A DNA stretch of 64,000 nucleotides from Candidatus Thiodiazotropha sp. (ex Myrtea sp. 'scaly one' KF741663) (lineage in GTDB: Bacteria; Pseudomonadota; Gammaproteobacteria; Chromatiales; Chromatiaceae), in assembly GCA_025655555.1 (NCBI GenBank), contig JAHXIQ010000008.1:86968-150967 (forward strand), in the 5' to 3' direction. This document shows positions 36,718-45,763 of this stretch, piece after piece. Made by a program: the position numbers and the translations under genes. The notes beneath the pieces are model-generated. The model searched no databases. It was given only the letters and a program-made list of their open reading frames with translations, and was not told the DNA's origin. Each line of letters starts with the position of its first letter. The first letter of the stretch is position 1.

Positions 36718-36812
36718 CACGCACTCCTCTGAGTAATACTGGCAAGCTGCAGGCCAGGTTTGGGGGGAGAAAAAGGACAAAAAGGGAAGAGAATCACCCA
36801 ATGACTGCCCTT

Positions 36813-38429
36813 TTATTGCCGAATCCGTTCATCGATGCCGCCGTTGATGGCATCCTGATCCTGTACGATGTCTATGACCCGGCAGTCCTCGCACATGGTG
36901 AGTCGCCGACGTGCCCGTTCGTTCTGGAACATGTAGTGCCCATGTAGTTTGCTCAGCATATTGTCGATGACCGAGCGGGTAGCAAATGGCTTGCCGCAAG
37001 TAGTGCAGAGGAAAGGGGCCTCCTCATGGAGCTTCCGCTTCTGCCTACGGGCATCGTTATCGAACAGTAGTTGCGGTGTGATCCAAATGGCATCCTCCGG
37101 GCAGGTGCGGGTGCACATGCCGCACTGAATACAATTCTCTTCGATGAACAGCAGCTGCGGCATACCTTCTCCACCGGTCTGCAATGCCTTGCCCGGACAA
37201 GCGCCGACACAGGAGAAACAAAGCGTGCAGGCCTTTGCATCCACCTCCGCTTTGCCAAAAGGCGCACCGGCTGTGAGACTGGCCATCGGCTTGGGCTTTT
37301 GAGCCTCGGCATAGAGATGATCGATGGCCAGATAGGCTGTCTGACGTTTGCCGCCTATCCCGGAGAAACCGGCATGCCTGATGTCCGGCATCCAGGTCGG
37401 CTGATGTGTCTCCAACGCATCAGTGTCGATCAGTCCAACGGTTTCGTCGGGATAACCCATGGCATTCAGTATCTCGCCCACAAAATGCAGTTGCTCTTTC
37501 ATGGCTTGTGACGATGAGCCAGGCATGGCGCCTCCATCGACCAACAAAAGAGCACGGGCACCATAGGCCAGTGTAGAGAGCCAGACTTCCATACCGACAC
37601 TGGCCAACTCCTCGACAGGGAAAGGCAGATAATTGCTCTGCACAGGATCGACAGGTATCTCATCAGATTCGGCAAAAAAGACGACAACAGGATCGCATCC
37701 TCCCTCTGACTGATAGGCCGAAAGCAGTTTACGCATTCGTTCCAGGTTGTCCTTGGCATTCGGATAGGCGTAACGAATGGCCCCACTGGGACAGACTGTC
37801 GCGCAGACACCGCCCCCCTGACAGAGGTGGGCATTCACCTCGATAGTCTCTGCCAACCCGGTTATCGCATCCGCAGGACAAGCCTCAATACAACGGTTGC
37901 AGGCAGTCTTGCCCGCATGACCATGTGCGCAGATGTCCGGGTTATAATCGAAATAGCGTGGTTTCTCGAAGCTGCCTTTCAGTGCTGTGAGCTCATCGAT
38001 AGCATCCTGCAGTGATGTCTCCTCAATATCAGAGTAGAGATAACCCGGCGGTTTCAGTTGCCTGTCGATCAAGGCTTCAGGACTCATATCAAGTATTAAA
38101 TCTGCCGCGACGGTCTCTGCATTGGGTTTACCATCCTCCCCCAGCCGAATCTTGAAATCTCCCAGGTAACCCTCGATATCGATTGTCCTTCCACCCAAAG
38201 GTATTAAAGGTACACCGGGCTCTTCGACCCCTTTCGTTAGAATCACCAGAGCGTGCAGATGCTCATTCAGTCTTGGTGCAATCTCCAATGCCTGATTGTC
38301 ACCAATGATTACCACTCTTCCCTTAGATTGATAATTCACCAGGCTGGTGGCTTCGATGGGGAGCCGATGCATAGTAGCCAATGCGACTGACTTGGCCTTC
38401 CGATTGATCTCTTCTTGCAGCAGATTCAT
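36813..38429 (-). CDS. Poly-[4Fe-4S] protein of formate dehydrogenase clusters
   Basis: A 538-residue cytosolic protein with at least four ferredoxin-type cysteine clusters: CNRCIEACPADAI, CQGGGVCATVCPSGAI, CTLCFSCVGACPGKAL and CIQCGMCTRTCPEDAI. A C-terminal CTTCGKPF/CEDC pair may bind zinc. It overlaps the DUF3306 gene by 4 bp (ATGA). Homologues occur with DUF3305 and DUF3306 beside FDH3-type genes. The biochemical role is unproven; electron supply for enzyme maturation or a cytosolic electron outlet are both possible. Confidence 0.8.
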   Translation of the reverse strand: MNLLQEEINRKAKSVALATMHRLPIEATSLVNYQSKGRVVIIGDNQALEIAPRLNEHLHALVILTKGVEEPGVPLIPLGGRTIDIEGYLGDFKIRLGEDGKPNAETVAADLILDMSPEALIDRQLKPPGYLYSDIEETSLQDAIDELTALKGSFEKPRYFDYNPDICAHGHAGKTACNRCIEACPADAITGLAETIEVNAHLCQGGGVCATVCPSGAIRYAYPNAKDNLERMRKLLSAYQSEGGCDPVVVFFAESDEIPVDPVQSNYLPFPVEELASVGMEVWLSTLAYGARALLLVDGGAMPGSSSQAMKEQLHFVGEILNAMGYPDETVGLIDTDALETHQPTWMPDIRHAGFSGIGGKRQTAYLAIDHLYAEAQKPKPMASLTAGAPFGKAEVDAKACTLCFSCVGACPGKALQTGGEGMPQLLFIEENCIQCGMCTRTCPEDAIWITPQLLFDNDARRQKRKLHEEAPFLCTTCGKPFATRSVIDNMLSKLHGHYMFQNERARRRLTMCEDCRVIDIVQDQDAINGGIDERIRQ

Positions 38430-38980
38430 GTGATTATCTCTTCACTGTCAGAACCTTTGGTAGGTTCTAGCGTTTTTGATGCCGTCTCTTGTGATGCTTC
38501 TGTTCCAGTCTGCGTTTCGACCAAAATCTCCTCCTTAACTGACGGATCCTCTTCATTCGCTAAAGCCTCGGCCTCCGCCTTTTCAGCCTCTCGTTTGGCC
38601 TCTTGCTGCAAACGAAATCGCAGATCCGCTGTCATGACATTGCCGAGTTTCTCAAAGCTGGTGAAGTCTTCCGCATAGTCATCCAGCCCGTCGCAGACGT
38701 TGAAGCAGGCACTGCGAAACAGCTTCTGTAACGCTTGTTGTCGCAAGACTTCTGTGACTTTGGGAGAGAGAAAACCACTGTAATCGGAATTCTCGTCCAG
38801 ACTTTCCACCGGTGGCATGTCTGCATCAGTCAACATGGGTGGCTCATGGGTCTTTTCTATCGTTTCTTCCTCACCACACTCTGCAATGGGATGCATTGCG
38901 GCCTGCTTGCGGCGAGACCAGCGAGAAAGGAATACTTCATCTTTCTCACTCACACCTTCAAAAGCCTCATCCTCTTTCAT
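38426..38980 (-). CDS. DUF3306 protein
   Basis: A 184-residue, acidic protein. The conserved part is FLSRWSRRKQ near the N-terminus and DYSGFLSPKVTEVLRQQALQ followed by a helix ending in GLDDYAEDF. The C-terminal third is low-complexity Glu/Ala/Lys. It always accompanies formate dehydrogenase loci. It overlaps both neighbours by 4 bp (ATGA), so translation is coupled. Its function is unknown. Confidence 0.85.
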   Translation of the reverse strand: MKEDEAFEGVSEKDEVFLSRWSRRKQAAMHPIAECGEEETIEKTHEPPMLTDADMPPVESLDENSDYSGFLSPKVTEVLRQQALQKLFRSACFNVCDGLDDYAEDFTSFEKLGNVMTADLRFRLQQEAKREAEKAEAEALANEEDPSVKEEILVETQTGTEASQETASKTLEPTKGSDSEEIIT

Positions 38981-39498
38981 GTCCTGCCACCTCTCGCTTG
39001 ATGCTTCCAGTCCTGGCGTTTACGTTTGGTACGTTTTACCGGTACGTAGTGAGCGAGAACGAAGGCCTCGGTCCATTGATATATCTCGGGAGGAACTGGC
39101 ACCGTATAGAGGTTTTCATCTCCTTCCAGGTATGCGTGGGCTTCATCGAAACTCAGACTGACTCGTACTGGAATGGGCACTCCATTGTCATCCATGCTGG
39201 CTACCACATAGCCACAGGGAGATGGGGACATCAAATTGTGGTAATAGCTCTCGCACTCATCCGCATGAAGTCTGAGGGTAAAGCCACGATAGAGAAATTG
39301 CTTAGCGCCACCCCTCTCCTGTAGCAATTCAGCGGCAGGTGTGGGACTGTCATTTGTCATTTCTCCCGCCACAATTCCGATAGCCTCCCACTCAGAATCG
39401 ACCCAAGGGTTTTCAGAAGGCATCGACTGCATGATCACCGAAACAGTGAAGGCCTGCGGTAGTGTTTCACTCACCTGATCAACATTTCGAACGGACAT
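38977..39498 (-). CDS. DUF3305 protein, first gene of the fdh operon
   Basis: A 173-residue protein. Conserved DUF3305 features are NPWVDSEWEAIGIV, FTLRLHADECESYYHNLMSPSPC and PPEIYQWTEAFVLAHYVP. ATG at 39498. It is the promoter-proximal gene of the long minus-strand formate dehydrogenase operon; a sigma-54-type promoter lies 40-60 bp upstream. Its biochemical role is unknown. Confidence 0.85.
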   Translation of the reverse strand: MSVRNVDQVSETLPQAFTVSVIMQSMPSENPWVDSEWEAIGIVAGEMTNDSPTPAAELLQERGGAKQFLYRGFTLRLHADECESYYHNLMSPSPCGYVVASMDDNGVPIPVRVSLSFDEAHAYLEGDENLYTVPVPPEIYQWTEAFVLAHYVPVKRTKRKRQDWKHQARGGRT

Positions 39499-39540
39499 AT
39501 ACCACCACCATTGGTAAGGGCATAAAACTCATAGTGAAAT

Positions 39541-39556
39541 CGCAAATTGCATACCA
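39541..39556 (-). promoter_or_regulatory. Sigma-54 promoter for the formate dehydrogenase operon
   Basis: Read on the minus strand, TGGTATGCAATTTGCG has the invariant GG (39555-39554) and GC (39543-39542) separated by exactly 10 bp, plus the TTGC -12 element. It matches 9 of 12 informative consensus positions (TGGCACG-N4-TTGCW). The expected transcript start near 39530 leaves a short leader before the DUF3305 ATG. Confidence 0.65.
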
Positions 39557-39635
39557 ATACCCAAAAGTAGCCTTACGGGGCCAGCGTCCATGGGGAAATG
39601 GAAAATAATCTAAAAAACGGAGTAGAGGTAAGAGA

Positions 39636-39649
39636 GGGCAAAATGTCCC
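39636..39649. promoter_or_regulatory. Candidate enhancer (UAS) shared by the fdh and moaA promoters
   Basis: GGGCAAAATGTCCC matches the 14-bp pattern GG-N6-T-N-TC-N-C seen twice upstream of tupA. A half-site GGGACA follows at 39667-39672. It lies about 110-140 bp from each divergent sigma-54 start, the usual enhancer distance. Confidence 0.5.
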
Positions 39650-39740
39650 GATTCCGTTCATAACCTGGGACAAATCACACCACCGAGGGGCGCGCAGCTG
39701 TCCATCTGGGATTCAAGATCACTATCAGGCTGGGTGATTT

Positions 39741-39773
39741 GGCAAGGTACCGTGCTTGGGTACGGTATTTGCC
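39741..39773 (+). promoter_or_regulatory. Sigma-54 promoter for moaA, overlapping a hairpin
   Basis: GGGTACGGTATTTGCC (39758-39773) has GG-N10-GC spacing with ACG and TTGC elements conserved; the -24 position T is replaced by G. The expected start is near 39784, 59 bp before the ATG. The same bases form the right half of an inverted repeat, GGCAA..TACCGT / ACGGTA.TTGCC (39741-39773). Confidence 0.6.
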
Positions 39774-39842
39774 TGCTCAAACAGAGAGTAGGCGTCATCA
39801 CTCACACACCCGCTGCAGAATAATAGAGACGAGACATCCGGA

Positions 39843-40865
39843 ATGAATCAAACAAGCGAGCGCAACAAAACCAGGTCTTCACCACTGATCGACCAATTTG
39901 ATCGCCAAATCAGTTACCTCCGTATCTCCGTTACCGATCGTTGTGATCTGCGTTGCATCTACTGTATGTCGGAAGATATCGAGTTCGTTCCCCGCTCACA
40001 GCTGCTCACGTTGGAAGAGCTCTATCGAGTCGGTAAAAATTTCGTCGACCTCGGTGTCAGCAAGATCCGCATCACCGGTGGTGAACCACTCACCCGCCGC
40101 AATGTCATGCAGCTCTTCGAGCAACTGGGTACACTGCAGGGATTGAAGGACTTCACCCTGACCACCAACGGTACCCTGCTCAAACGTTACGCGCCCGCAT
40201 TGAAGGCGGCAGGTGTCACCCGTATCAACATCAGTCTCGATACACTCAGGGCGGACCGTTTCCATGCCATTACCCGCAAAGGTGATATTCAACGTACCTT
40301 GGAGGGGATAGATGCAGCACTCGAAGCGGACTTTGATCGTGTAAAGATCAATGCTGTCATTCTCAAACACCACAACCACGATGAAATAACCGATCTTGTC
40401 CGGTTTGCACAGGATCGCGGCATGGATATCAGTTTCATTGAAGAGATGCCCCTTGGTTATGTAGGAGATCACGACCGTGCAGCGGTCTACTACTCCAGCG
40501 ATCAGATACTGCTGGATCTGCAAAAACACTATGAGCTGACAGCGACCACGGAGAACAGTGGCGGACCGGCCCGCTACTACCGTATCAATGGCAGTCCCCA
40601 CAGGGTTGGCTTTATCTCACCACACAGTCACAACTTCTGTGACCACTGCAACCGGGTTCGCCTGACCGCTGAAGGTAGACTGCTGCTCTGTTTGGGCCAG
40701 GAGCACTCAGTAGACCTGCGCCGTGTTGTGCGGGCACATCCTATGGATGACGAACCACTGCAGCAGGCGATCATCGACAGCATGCAGATCAAGCCGAAGG
40801 GACATGAGTTCGACCTTTCAACCAAGCCCATCATCTTTCGCCATATGAATGCCACAGGCGGTTAA
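39843..40865 (+). CDS. moaA: GTP 3',8-cyclase MoaA
   Basis: A 340-residue radical-SAM enzyme with the N-terminal CDLRCIYC cluster (near residue 34), the downstream TGGEP motif, and a C-terminal cluster region CDHCNRVR..C. It ends in the functionally important Gly-Gly. It makes the first intermediate of molybdopterin synthesis from GTP. It is divergent from the fdh operon and starts the moaA-fdhD-regulator unit. Confidence 0.96.
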   Translation: MNQTSERNKTRSSPLIDQFDRQISYLRISVTDRCDLRCIYCMSEDIEFVPRSQLLTLEELYRVGKNFVDLGVSKIRITGGEPLTRRNVMQLFEQLGTLQGLKDFTLTTNGTLLKRYAPALKAAGVTRINISLDTLRADRFHAITRKGDIQRTLEGIDAALEADFDRVKINAVILKHHNHDEITDLVRFAQDRGMDISFIEEMPLGYVGDHDRAAVYYSSDQILLDLQKHYELTATTENSGGPARYYRINGSPHRVGFISPHSHNFCDHCNRVRLTAEGRLLLCLGQEHSVDLRRVVRAHPMDDEPLQQAIIDSMQIKPKGHEFDLSTKPIIFRHMNATGG

Positions 40866-40883
40866 CCGCACTAGGAGCCCCAC

Positions 40884-41765
40884 ATGGACGCAAGATATTT
40901 CCCCTATAAACCACAGATGACAGATGCAGGTCTGAATGCAGCAGAAGCCGTTACTGCAGTCGACGAGTTCGGTGATCCGAGGGATGGCCATATTGCTGCA
41001 GAGCGGGCGTTGACACTCTATATCGATAAGCAAGAGATCGTTACTCTCATGACGCTCGGCACACGACCGGAGCTCCTGGTACTCGGCTGGCTGCGCAATC
41101 AGCGTATGCTGAATCAGATTGATCAGATCAAGGCCATACAGGTGGATTGGGAAACTGATTCGGTCGCTGTCACTACCTTTGACGGCATAGAGGGACTCGA
41201 TGAGAAGATGAGACGCAAAACTGTGACTACCGGTTGTGGTCAGGGCACAGTCTTCGGCGGCCTGATGGATGAGATCGACAAGATCCACCTACCCCGCGTC
41301 AACCTGCTTCAATCAGGTATCTACACACTTTTAAAGAATCTCAATGAACACAATGAAATCTATAAAAGAGCCGGTGCAGTCCATGGTTGTGCACTCTGTC
41401 ATAACGCTGATCTGCTGCTATTCATCGAAGATGTAGGCAGACATAACGCTGTGGATGCCATTGCCGGGCACATGTGGCTTAACGACATACCTGGAAGTGA
41501 CAAGACCTTTTACACAACAGGTCGCCTCACCTCGGAGATGGTGATTAAAGTGGCGCAGATGGGTATTCCTATCCTGCTTTCCAGATCTGGTGTCACACAG
41601 ATGGGGCTGGATATTGCACAGCAGGTTGGCGTGACACTCATAGCACGGGCCAAAGGTAAGCACTTTCTTGTCTATCATGGTGCGGAACTCATCGAGTTCG
41701 ATGCCACACCAAAGGGACAGCAGGTTCATCAGCAAAGCAGATTTGTCGAGCATGCAAAGAGCTGA
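40884..41765 (+). CDS. fdhD: Formate dehydrogenase accessory sulfurtransferase FdhD
   Basis: A 293-residue protein. It has FdhD landmarks LGTRPELLVLGWL, TGCGQGTVFGG, and IEDVGRHNAVDAI. Cys residues suited to persulfide transfer occur in TTGCG (Cys118) and HGCALC (Cys169, Cys172). It delivers sulfur to the Mo/W-bisMGD cofactor of FdhA. It follows moaA by 18 bp. Confidence 0.93.
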   Translation: MDARYFPYKPQMTDAGLNAAEAVTAVDEFGDPRDGHIAAERALTLYIDKQEIVTLMTLGTRPELLVLGWLRNQRMLNQIDQIKAIQVDWETDSVAVTTFDGIEGLDEKMRRKTVTTGCGQGTVFGGLMDEIDKIHLPRVNLLQSGIYTLLKNLNEHNEIYKRAGAVHGCALCHNADLLLFIEDVGRHNAVDAIAGHMWLNDIPGSDKTFYTTGRLTSEMVIKVAQMGIPILLSRSGVTQMGLDIAQQVGVTLIARAKGKHFLVYHGAELIEFDATPKGQQVHQQSRFVEHAKS

Positions 41766-41780
41766 ACCGGGGAGGTAGAT

Positions 41781-42695
41781 ATGTCAGCAGTGATCACACA
41801 ACAGCAACAGGTCTTCATGAATGTCAAACAGGTGGCGGAGTATCTCCACCTGAATGAGAAAAAGATCTACTCCCTGGTTAATGAAGAACGTATTCCTGCT
41901 ACTAAAATTACCGGCAAGTGGCTGTTTCCCAGGGAACTGGTAGACCGTTGGATGCTCGACTCGGCTCATGGCGGCCTGATGACCAACCGACTGATCATAG
42001 CCGGTAGTGATGATCCCCTACTCTACCGCTTGATCATGAACTTCGCTCAGGATACCGGCGCCCACGCGCTCGTGAGCTACACGCCCACAGGCACCCGGCT
42101 GGGTCTCGATTTACTACAGGCCAACCGGGTCGATGCCAGTGGTATTCATTGGGGACCTAAAGATGAGAGCCATACCCGGCATCCCGCACTGCTGAAACAA
42201 TACAATCAGTTCCGTCACTGGGTTTTGATACGTATGTTCCGCCGCGAACAGGGTCTGATGGTATCTCCCGAACTGGATGCTCAGGGACTCGATCCCAAGG
42301 CTATGATTGATCATCGCTACCGTTGGGCTCTACGACAGAGTGGTGCCGGGGCGCAAAGATTTCTTCTGGAGGTACTCAGCAACTATGACACCAGCGCAGA
42401 TAGACTCAACTGCGTAGCAACTGCCCTCTCGGAGCGCGAAGCGGCGGCAAGCATTGCCATGGGACAAGCTGATGTTGCACCAGGTGCACGAGCTGCTGCT
42501 ACCGAGTATGGTCTCGGCTTCATGACCTTCGGTTGGGAATCGTTCGACTTGGCACTGCCAAGAAGTATCTGGTTCAGAAGACTGTTTCAGGACCTGATTG
42601 CAAGGTTGCGCTCACCCACCTCGTTGGCCGTGGCAGATAAGCTTACTGGATACGATCTAAGTGAAGCCGGTGATTTGATATGGGGAGATGAGTAA
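41781..42695 (+). CDS. HTH (excisionase-type) plus PBP-like domain regulator, probable molybdate/tungstate sensor
   Basis: A 304-residue protein with an N-terminal MerR/excisionase-type HTH (about 12-58, VKQVAEYLHLNEKKIYSLV). From about 68 to 290 it has a cytosolic periplasmic-binding-protein-like domain of the COG1910/PF12727 kind. There is no membrane segment or signal. Such one-component regulators occur beside molybdoenzyme and molybdate or tungstate transport genes. The sensed ligand (Mo, W or cofactor) is inferred from context. It is the last gene of moaA-fdhD-regulator and is preceded by a GGGGAGG site. Confidence 0.82.
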   Translation: MSAVITQQQQVFMNVKQVAEYLHLNEKKIYSLVNEERIPATKITGKWLFPRELVDRWMLDSAHGGLMTNRLIIAGSDDPLLYRLIMNFAQDTGAHALVSYTPTGTRLGLDLLQANRVDASGIHWGPKDESHTRHPALLKQYNQFRHWVLIRMFRREQGLMVSPELDAQGLDPKAMIDHRYRWALRQSGAGAQRFLLEVLSNYDTSADRLNCVATALSEREAAASIAMGQADVAPGARAAATEYGLGFMTFGWESFDLALPRSIWFRRLFQDLIARLRSPTSLAVADKLTGYDLSEAGDLIWGDE

Positions 42696-42819
42696 GCATA
42701 ACACTAACGTTGTTCTGCTCACCTCATACTAAACATGAGAATCGTATAGTGTGGCCTTACAATCACGAGAAATCTCTGTCTATCGGCATCAGAAAAAAGG
42801 CTAGAGAACGCTTTTTTTT

Positions 42820-43608
42820 CTACTGTGTTGATACCTTTGCATACAGACCCGTCGCCCGGTTCATATCTTTTAGCAGTGTTTCAGTGGTACGGGCAACGAC
42901 TGAAGGTAGATATTGCCCTTCATCCATAATTTTGGTCAGCTGAAAAAAACGCCACTGCTTCTTCACCTTACCCAATACTTCTTTAATCTCAGGTGTATTG
43001 AGTGACGATCCGTTTAATTCCAGCAGGGCCTGTGAAAACTCCTGCTCGGCTTTTTCAAATTCACTGTGATAAACCTGATCCTCAAGCCCCCAGGATAACA
43101 ATAGGTAGAATTTCGCCATGCGCTGAGAAAGCATCCGCTGTCGACCCGAAATATCTACGATATGTGCTTTTTCAGTTTTTGCTTCCTGCACCAGGGCCTG
43201 TACAACCTGTTGACTGGCCTGCAGCAGCTCCTCACTTATTCGATTGAGCTCGATTGCGTTATCCAAGTTGACCTCGCCATTGGCGGTTTTTCTATAGCGC
43301 GCCCAAACTTTCTCTGCACGGGCCAAAGCCCGCTTGGATTTTTTTGACCTTGCAAACGCCTTCAGATTGTCCAACTGCTTTTGATAAAGTCCTATTGCAG
43401 CATTCAATTGCTTGCGCGGGTTAGCATATAAGATTTGTTGTCCAATTTGAGCAAACGCCTTGACCATACGCTGACTCAGCATACGTTGCCGACCCGCCTG
43501 ATTGATTGCCTCCCCATAATCGTCAATGGGTTCAGCACTACTACCTATTGAGTAGAAGCAGAGCAGACTCAACAATAAGATAAGATAACGGTGCTTTCGA
43601 TCACACAC
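42820..43608 (-). CDS. Periplasmic double PilJ/NarX-type sensor domain protein
   Basis: A 262-residue exported helical protein with no transmembrane or cytosolic signalling part after the signal peptide. It contains two copies of the P-box-like motif, NQAGRQRMLSQRMVK (near residue 34) and DISGRQRMLSQRMAK (near 154). In NarX/NarQ and PilJ-type receptors this motif binds nitrate/nitrite. Free-standing two-repeat versions are known, but their partner is usually unclear. The start is the GTG at 43608 (GAGGAA six bases upstream); a GTG at 43614 is possible. It may present nitrate or a related ligand to a membrane kinase. Confidence 0.78.
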   Translation of the reverse strand: MCDRKHRYLILLLSLLCFYSIGSSAEPIDDYGEAINQAGRQRMLSQRMVKAFAQIGQQILYANPRKQLNAAIGLYQKQLDNLKAFARSKKSKRALARAEKVWARYRKTANGEVNLDNAIELNRISEELLQASQQVVQALVQEAKTEKAHIVDISGRQRMLSQRMAKFYLLLSWGLEDQVYHSEFEKAEQEFSQALLELNGSSLNTPEIKEVLGKVKKQWRFFQLTKIMDEGQYLPSVVARTTETLLKDMNRATGLYAKVSTQ

Positions 43609-44025
43609 ATGCACTTCCTCAGTTGCAACGTAGAAGAATAAACCAAGTCAAGAAAATAGAAATAATCAGTAGATTGATATCTTGATCAGTTTTGGCAATC
43701 CTTGACCTATGTTAAGTAGCAATCTTTTAGCTTTTCTTGTTGTGTGATTTTTATTATTTAAAAATCATAACTTGGCAATAACTGCTTGAGTGTATTATGA
43801 ATAACGATTATGTAATTAAAGGATTTATAATCGCCTGATAGTTTTTGATCAGCTATGAGACAGGTACTTGATCGACGCTTCCAGCGCTACTCATTTCACA
43901 ATACGGGCTTGATGGTGAGTCGGATTTTCGGCACAGGATATATTTTATTGCTCTCAGGTAGATGGAGGGAAATAAATAACACTTATTGAGTATGTATTTA
44001 TACTTGCATTACTGCCTTATGAGAC
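43609..44025. other. Gene-free AT-rich stretch
   Basis: About 420 bp without a coding frame. One hairpin, TGATTTTT (43745-43752) / AAAAATCA (43760-43767), is the only structure noted. Confidence 0.4.
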
Positions 44026-44394
44026 CTATTTCTTTTCTTTCAATAGCGCCTCAAGATCCGCAAAGGGTTGATGAGTGCTGACACTTTGCTTTGTATGTGT
44101 AGAGCCGTCAGCATGATCAGACTCAATATGACGTGAGTGTTCGTTATCGTGGCAGTATATACAAAGCAACTCCCAGTTACTGCCATCCGGTGGGTTATTA
44201 TCATGATTGTGATCACGGTGATGTACTGTGAGTTCCTGCAGATTTTCACGTGTAAATTCACGTGCACATCGACCACAGACCCAGGGATACAACTTTAGCG
44301 CCTGCGCGCGATACCCCTTCTCCCTCTCATCACGATCACGGCGGGCCTGTGCAACGATCCGGTCGAGTTTGTCAGATCCATTCTCTCGAGTCAT
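44026..44394 (-). CDS. YajD-like HNH nuclease family protein
   Basis: A 122-residue protein with two zinc-type CxxC pairs (VCGRC near 40 and LLCIYCH near 77) and the HNH core LTVHHRDHNHDNNPPDG. The overall layout matches the YajD family. The C-terminal 30 residues are a non-conserved tail. The function in vivo is unknown; it is a single gene. Confidence 0.85.
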   Translation of the reverse strand: MTRENGSDKLDRIVAQARRDRDEREKGYRAQALKLYPWVCGRCAREFTRENLQELTVHHRDHNHDNNPPDGSNWELLCIYCHDNEHSRHIESDHADGSTHTKQSVSTHQPFADLEALLKEKK

Positions 44395-44725
44395 AAGTGT
44401 AATGTTCTGTGAATATTTGACTTAACCAGTCATTATAGACACTCTCACGATGCTACATCATGATCCGGCATGTAGATATTGATAGAGATTCAGTCAAAAT
44501 AATCCACATTCTTTTAATCTGAATAATAATAGGAATCAGTGCCAATGATTTTGCTTTTGTATTTATCGATGGATAATGATGCAAGACAATTTCGAACAAG
44601 AATACATACTTGTCAGAGGCATCGAAAAATACCAGCAGAACGCTGGCATCTTTCATCATAACTGTTCAATTAGTTACCACATTTGTATGTGGGCCATTCA
44701 GACTATCAGATAGAATTCACGCAGC
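44395..44725. other. Gene-free stretch
   Basis: About 330 bp between the HNH gene and a possible small ORF. No supported feature; frames here have no coding character. Confidence 0.35.
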
Positions 44726-44905
44726 CTATTCACTCAGATCGTCTTCTTTCTCGCTTTCAGGTTCTTCGGTCAAATGCTGGGAAGAGTGAATTTCATTCAC
44801 GGTTGGATTCCATTCTGATTCCAAAACTTCAACAGGATACTGTGCCGGATCCAATTCTACGTCATCTTCTAAGGAGTAATCATTAAACAGGTTTAACATC
44901 AACAT
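44726..44905 (-). CDS. Possible 59-residue acidic small protein
   Basis: A complete short frame from ATG (44905) to TAG (44726), 59 codons. The product is strongly acidic (for example SLEDDVELDP and EEPESEKEDDLSE) without cysteine or hydrophobic segments. There is a weak purine stretch (GAGAG) before the start, and a second in-frame ATG two codons in. A 17-bp perfect palindrome lies 130 bp upstream. I recognise no homologue. Confidence 0.35.
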   Translation of the reverse strand: MLMLNLFNDYSLEDDVELDPAQYPVEVLESEWNPTVNEIHSSQHLTEEPESEKEDDLSE

Positions 44906-45241
44906 GATCGTTTTCTCTCGTTGTATCTATCAGCGACTCGAATCAAGTCTGCCCATCCTGAACCTTGTTTCCATATCTATAGAATACAGCAAGATTAACG
45001 CCACCCCTTATTGAACCTATATAATTCAATTGGTTACAGATATTATCTGTATCGAATTCTAATTCCAGTGTAAAACTTATCGACGTAAATACCTATTTCA
45101 ATCCGTTTTACTGTAAAGCCTGCCTGACACTATGCCCGGATTGGTTTGGTGATTTGGGAGTTTAGGTCTGATTGAGCACGAGATCTGCATCATTTCCACT
45201 GGAAAGCTCATCTTAAAAAGAAATCGTGCTAAGTCTGATAG
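44906..45241. other. Gene-free stretch with palindrome, upstream of the small ORF
   Basis: About 335 bp with no gene other than the palindrome at 45035-45051. It could hold the promoter of the 59-codon ORF. Confidence 0.4.
45035..45051. promoter_or_regulatory. 17-bp perfect palindrome
   Basis: TACAGATA-T-TATCTGTA, arms of 8 bp around a single central base. The size suits a dimeric repressor operator; no regulator is identifiable. Confidence 0.45.
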
Positions 45242-45763
45242 CTACCGCTCCAACAGTCTGGGCATTAGCTCGACCAAATTACAGGGCTGTGTCCGGTAAT
45301 CGAGCTGCGCCGATATCAATTTACTCCAGCCGTCCTTACAGGCACCGGTGGATCCTGGCAGACAAAAGATAAACGTACCATTCGCCACACCAGCAACAGC
45401 ACGCGATTGTAAAGTCGAGGTACCGATAGTCTCGTATGAGAGCATACGAAACATTTCACCAAAGCCATCAATGACTTTGTCCAGTAATGGCGTAATGGCC
45501 TCCGGTGTTCCGTCACGCCCCGTCAAACCAGTACCGCCAGTTGCAATAATAACCTGGACATCGGGATTGACTATCCAGCCTGAGGCCGTTGCTCGTATCT
45601 TATAGATGTCATCGGGCACGATGGCTTTATCAGCCAGCTTGTGGCCTGCCTTCTCCAACATGTCTTTTAATTTATTACCCGATTTGTCAGTCTCTTCAAC
45701 GCGTGTATCAGATACGGTCATGATAGCAATATTAAGCGGGATAAAGGCTCTTTGTTCACTCAT
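45242..45763 (-). CDS. moaB: Molybdenum cofactor biosynthesis protein B (MoaB/MogA family)
   Basis: A 173-residue protein; the start taken is the ATG at 45763 ([21 protein letters not shown]), which fits MoaB alignments, although the frame is open 14 codons more. The signature [16 protein letters not shown] and the FCLPGSTGA segment are present. It adenylylates molybdopterin before metal insertion. It lies 114 bp downstream of the sensor kinase in the same orientation, again tying cofactor synthesis to the two-component system. Confidence 0.93.
   Translation of the reverse strand: MSEQRAFIPLNIAIMTVSDTRVEETDKSGNKLKDMLEKAGHKLADKAIVPDDIYKIRATASGWIVNPDVQVIIATGGTGLTGRDGTPEAITPLLDKVIDGFGEMFRMLSYETIGTSTLQSRAVAGVANGTFIFCLPGSTGACKDGWSKLISAQLDYRTQPCNLVELMPRLLER

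Noticed and set aside
39547..39564. Second minus-strand sigma-54 site TTGGGTATTGGTATGCAA
   Set aside because: Spacing is correct, but the ACG and TTGC elements are poor; the adjacent site at 39541-39556 is clearly better.
39479..39673. Minus-strand 64-codon frame upstream of DUF3305
   Set aside because: It overlaps the fdh promoter elements and the DUF3305 start, and its product has no coding-like composition.
39742..39760. Alternative sigma-54 site TTGGCAAGGTACCGTGCTT upstream of moaA
   Set aside because: GG and GC are 11 bp apart; sigma-54 promoters tolerate only 10. The overlapping site at 39758-39773 has the right spacing.
44453..44659. Minus-strand 68-codon frame
   Set aside because: AT-rich, no ribosome site, no recognisable motif.
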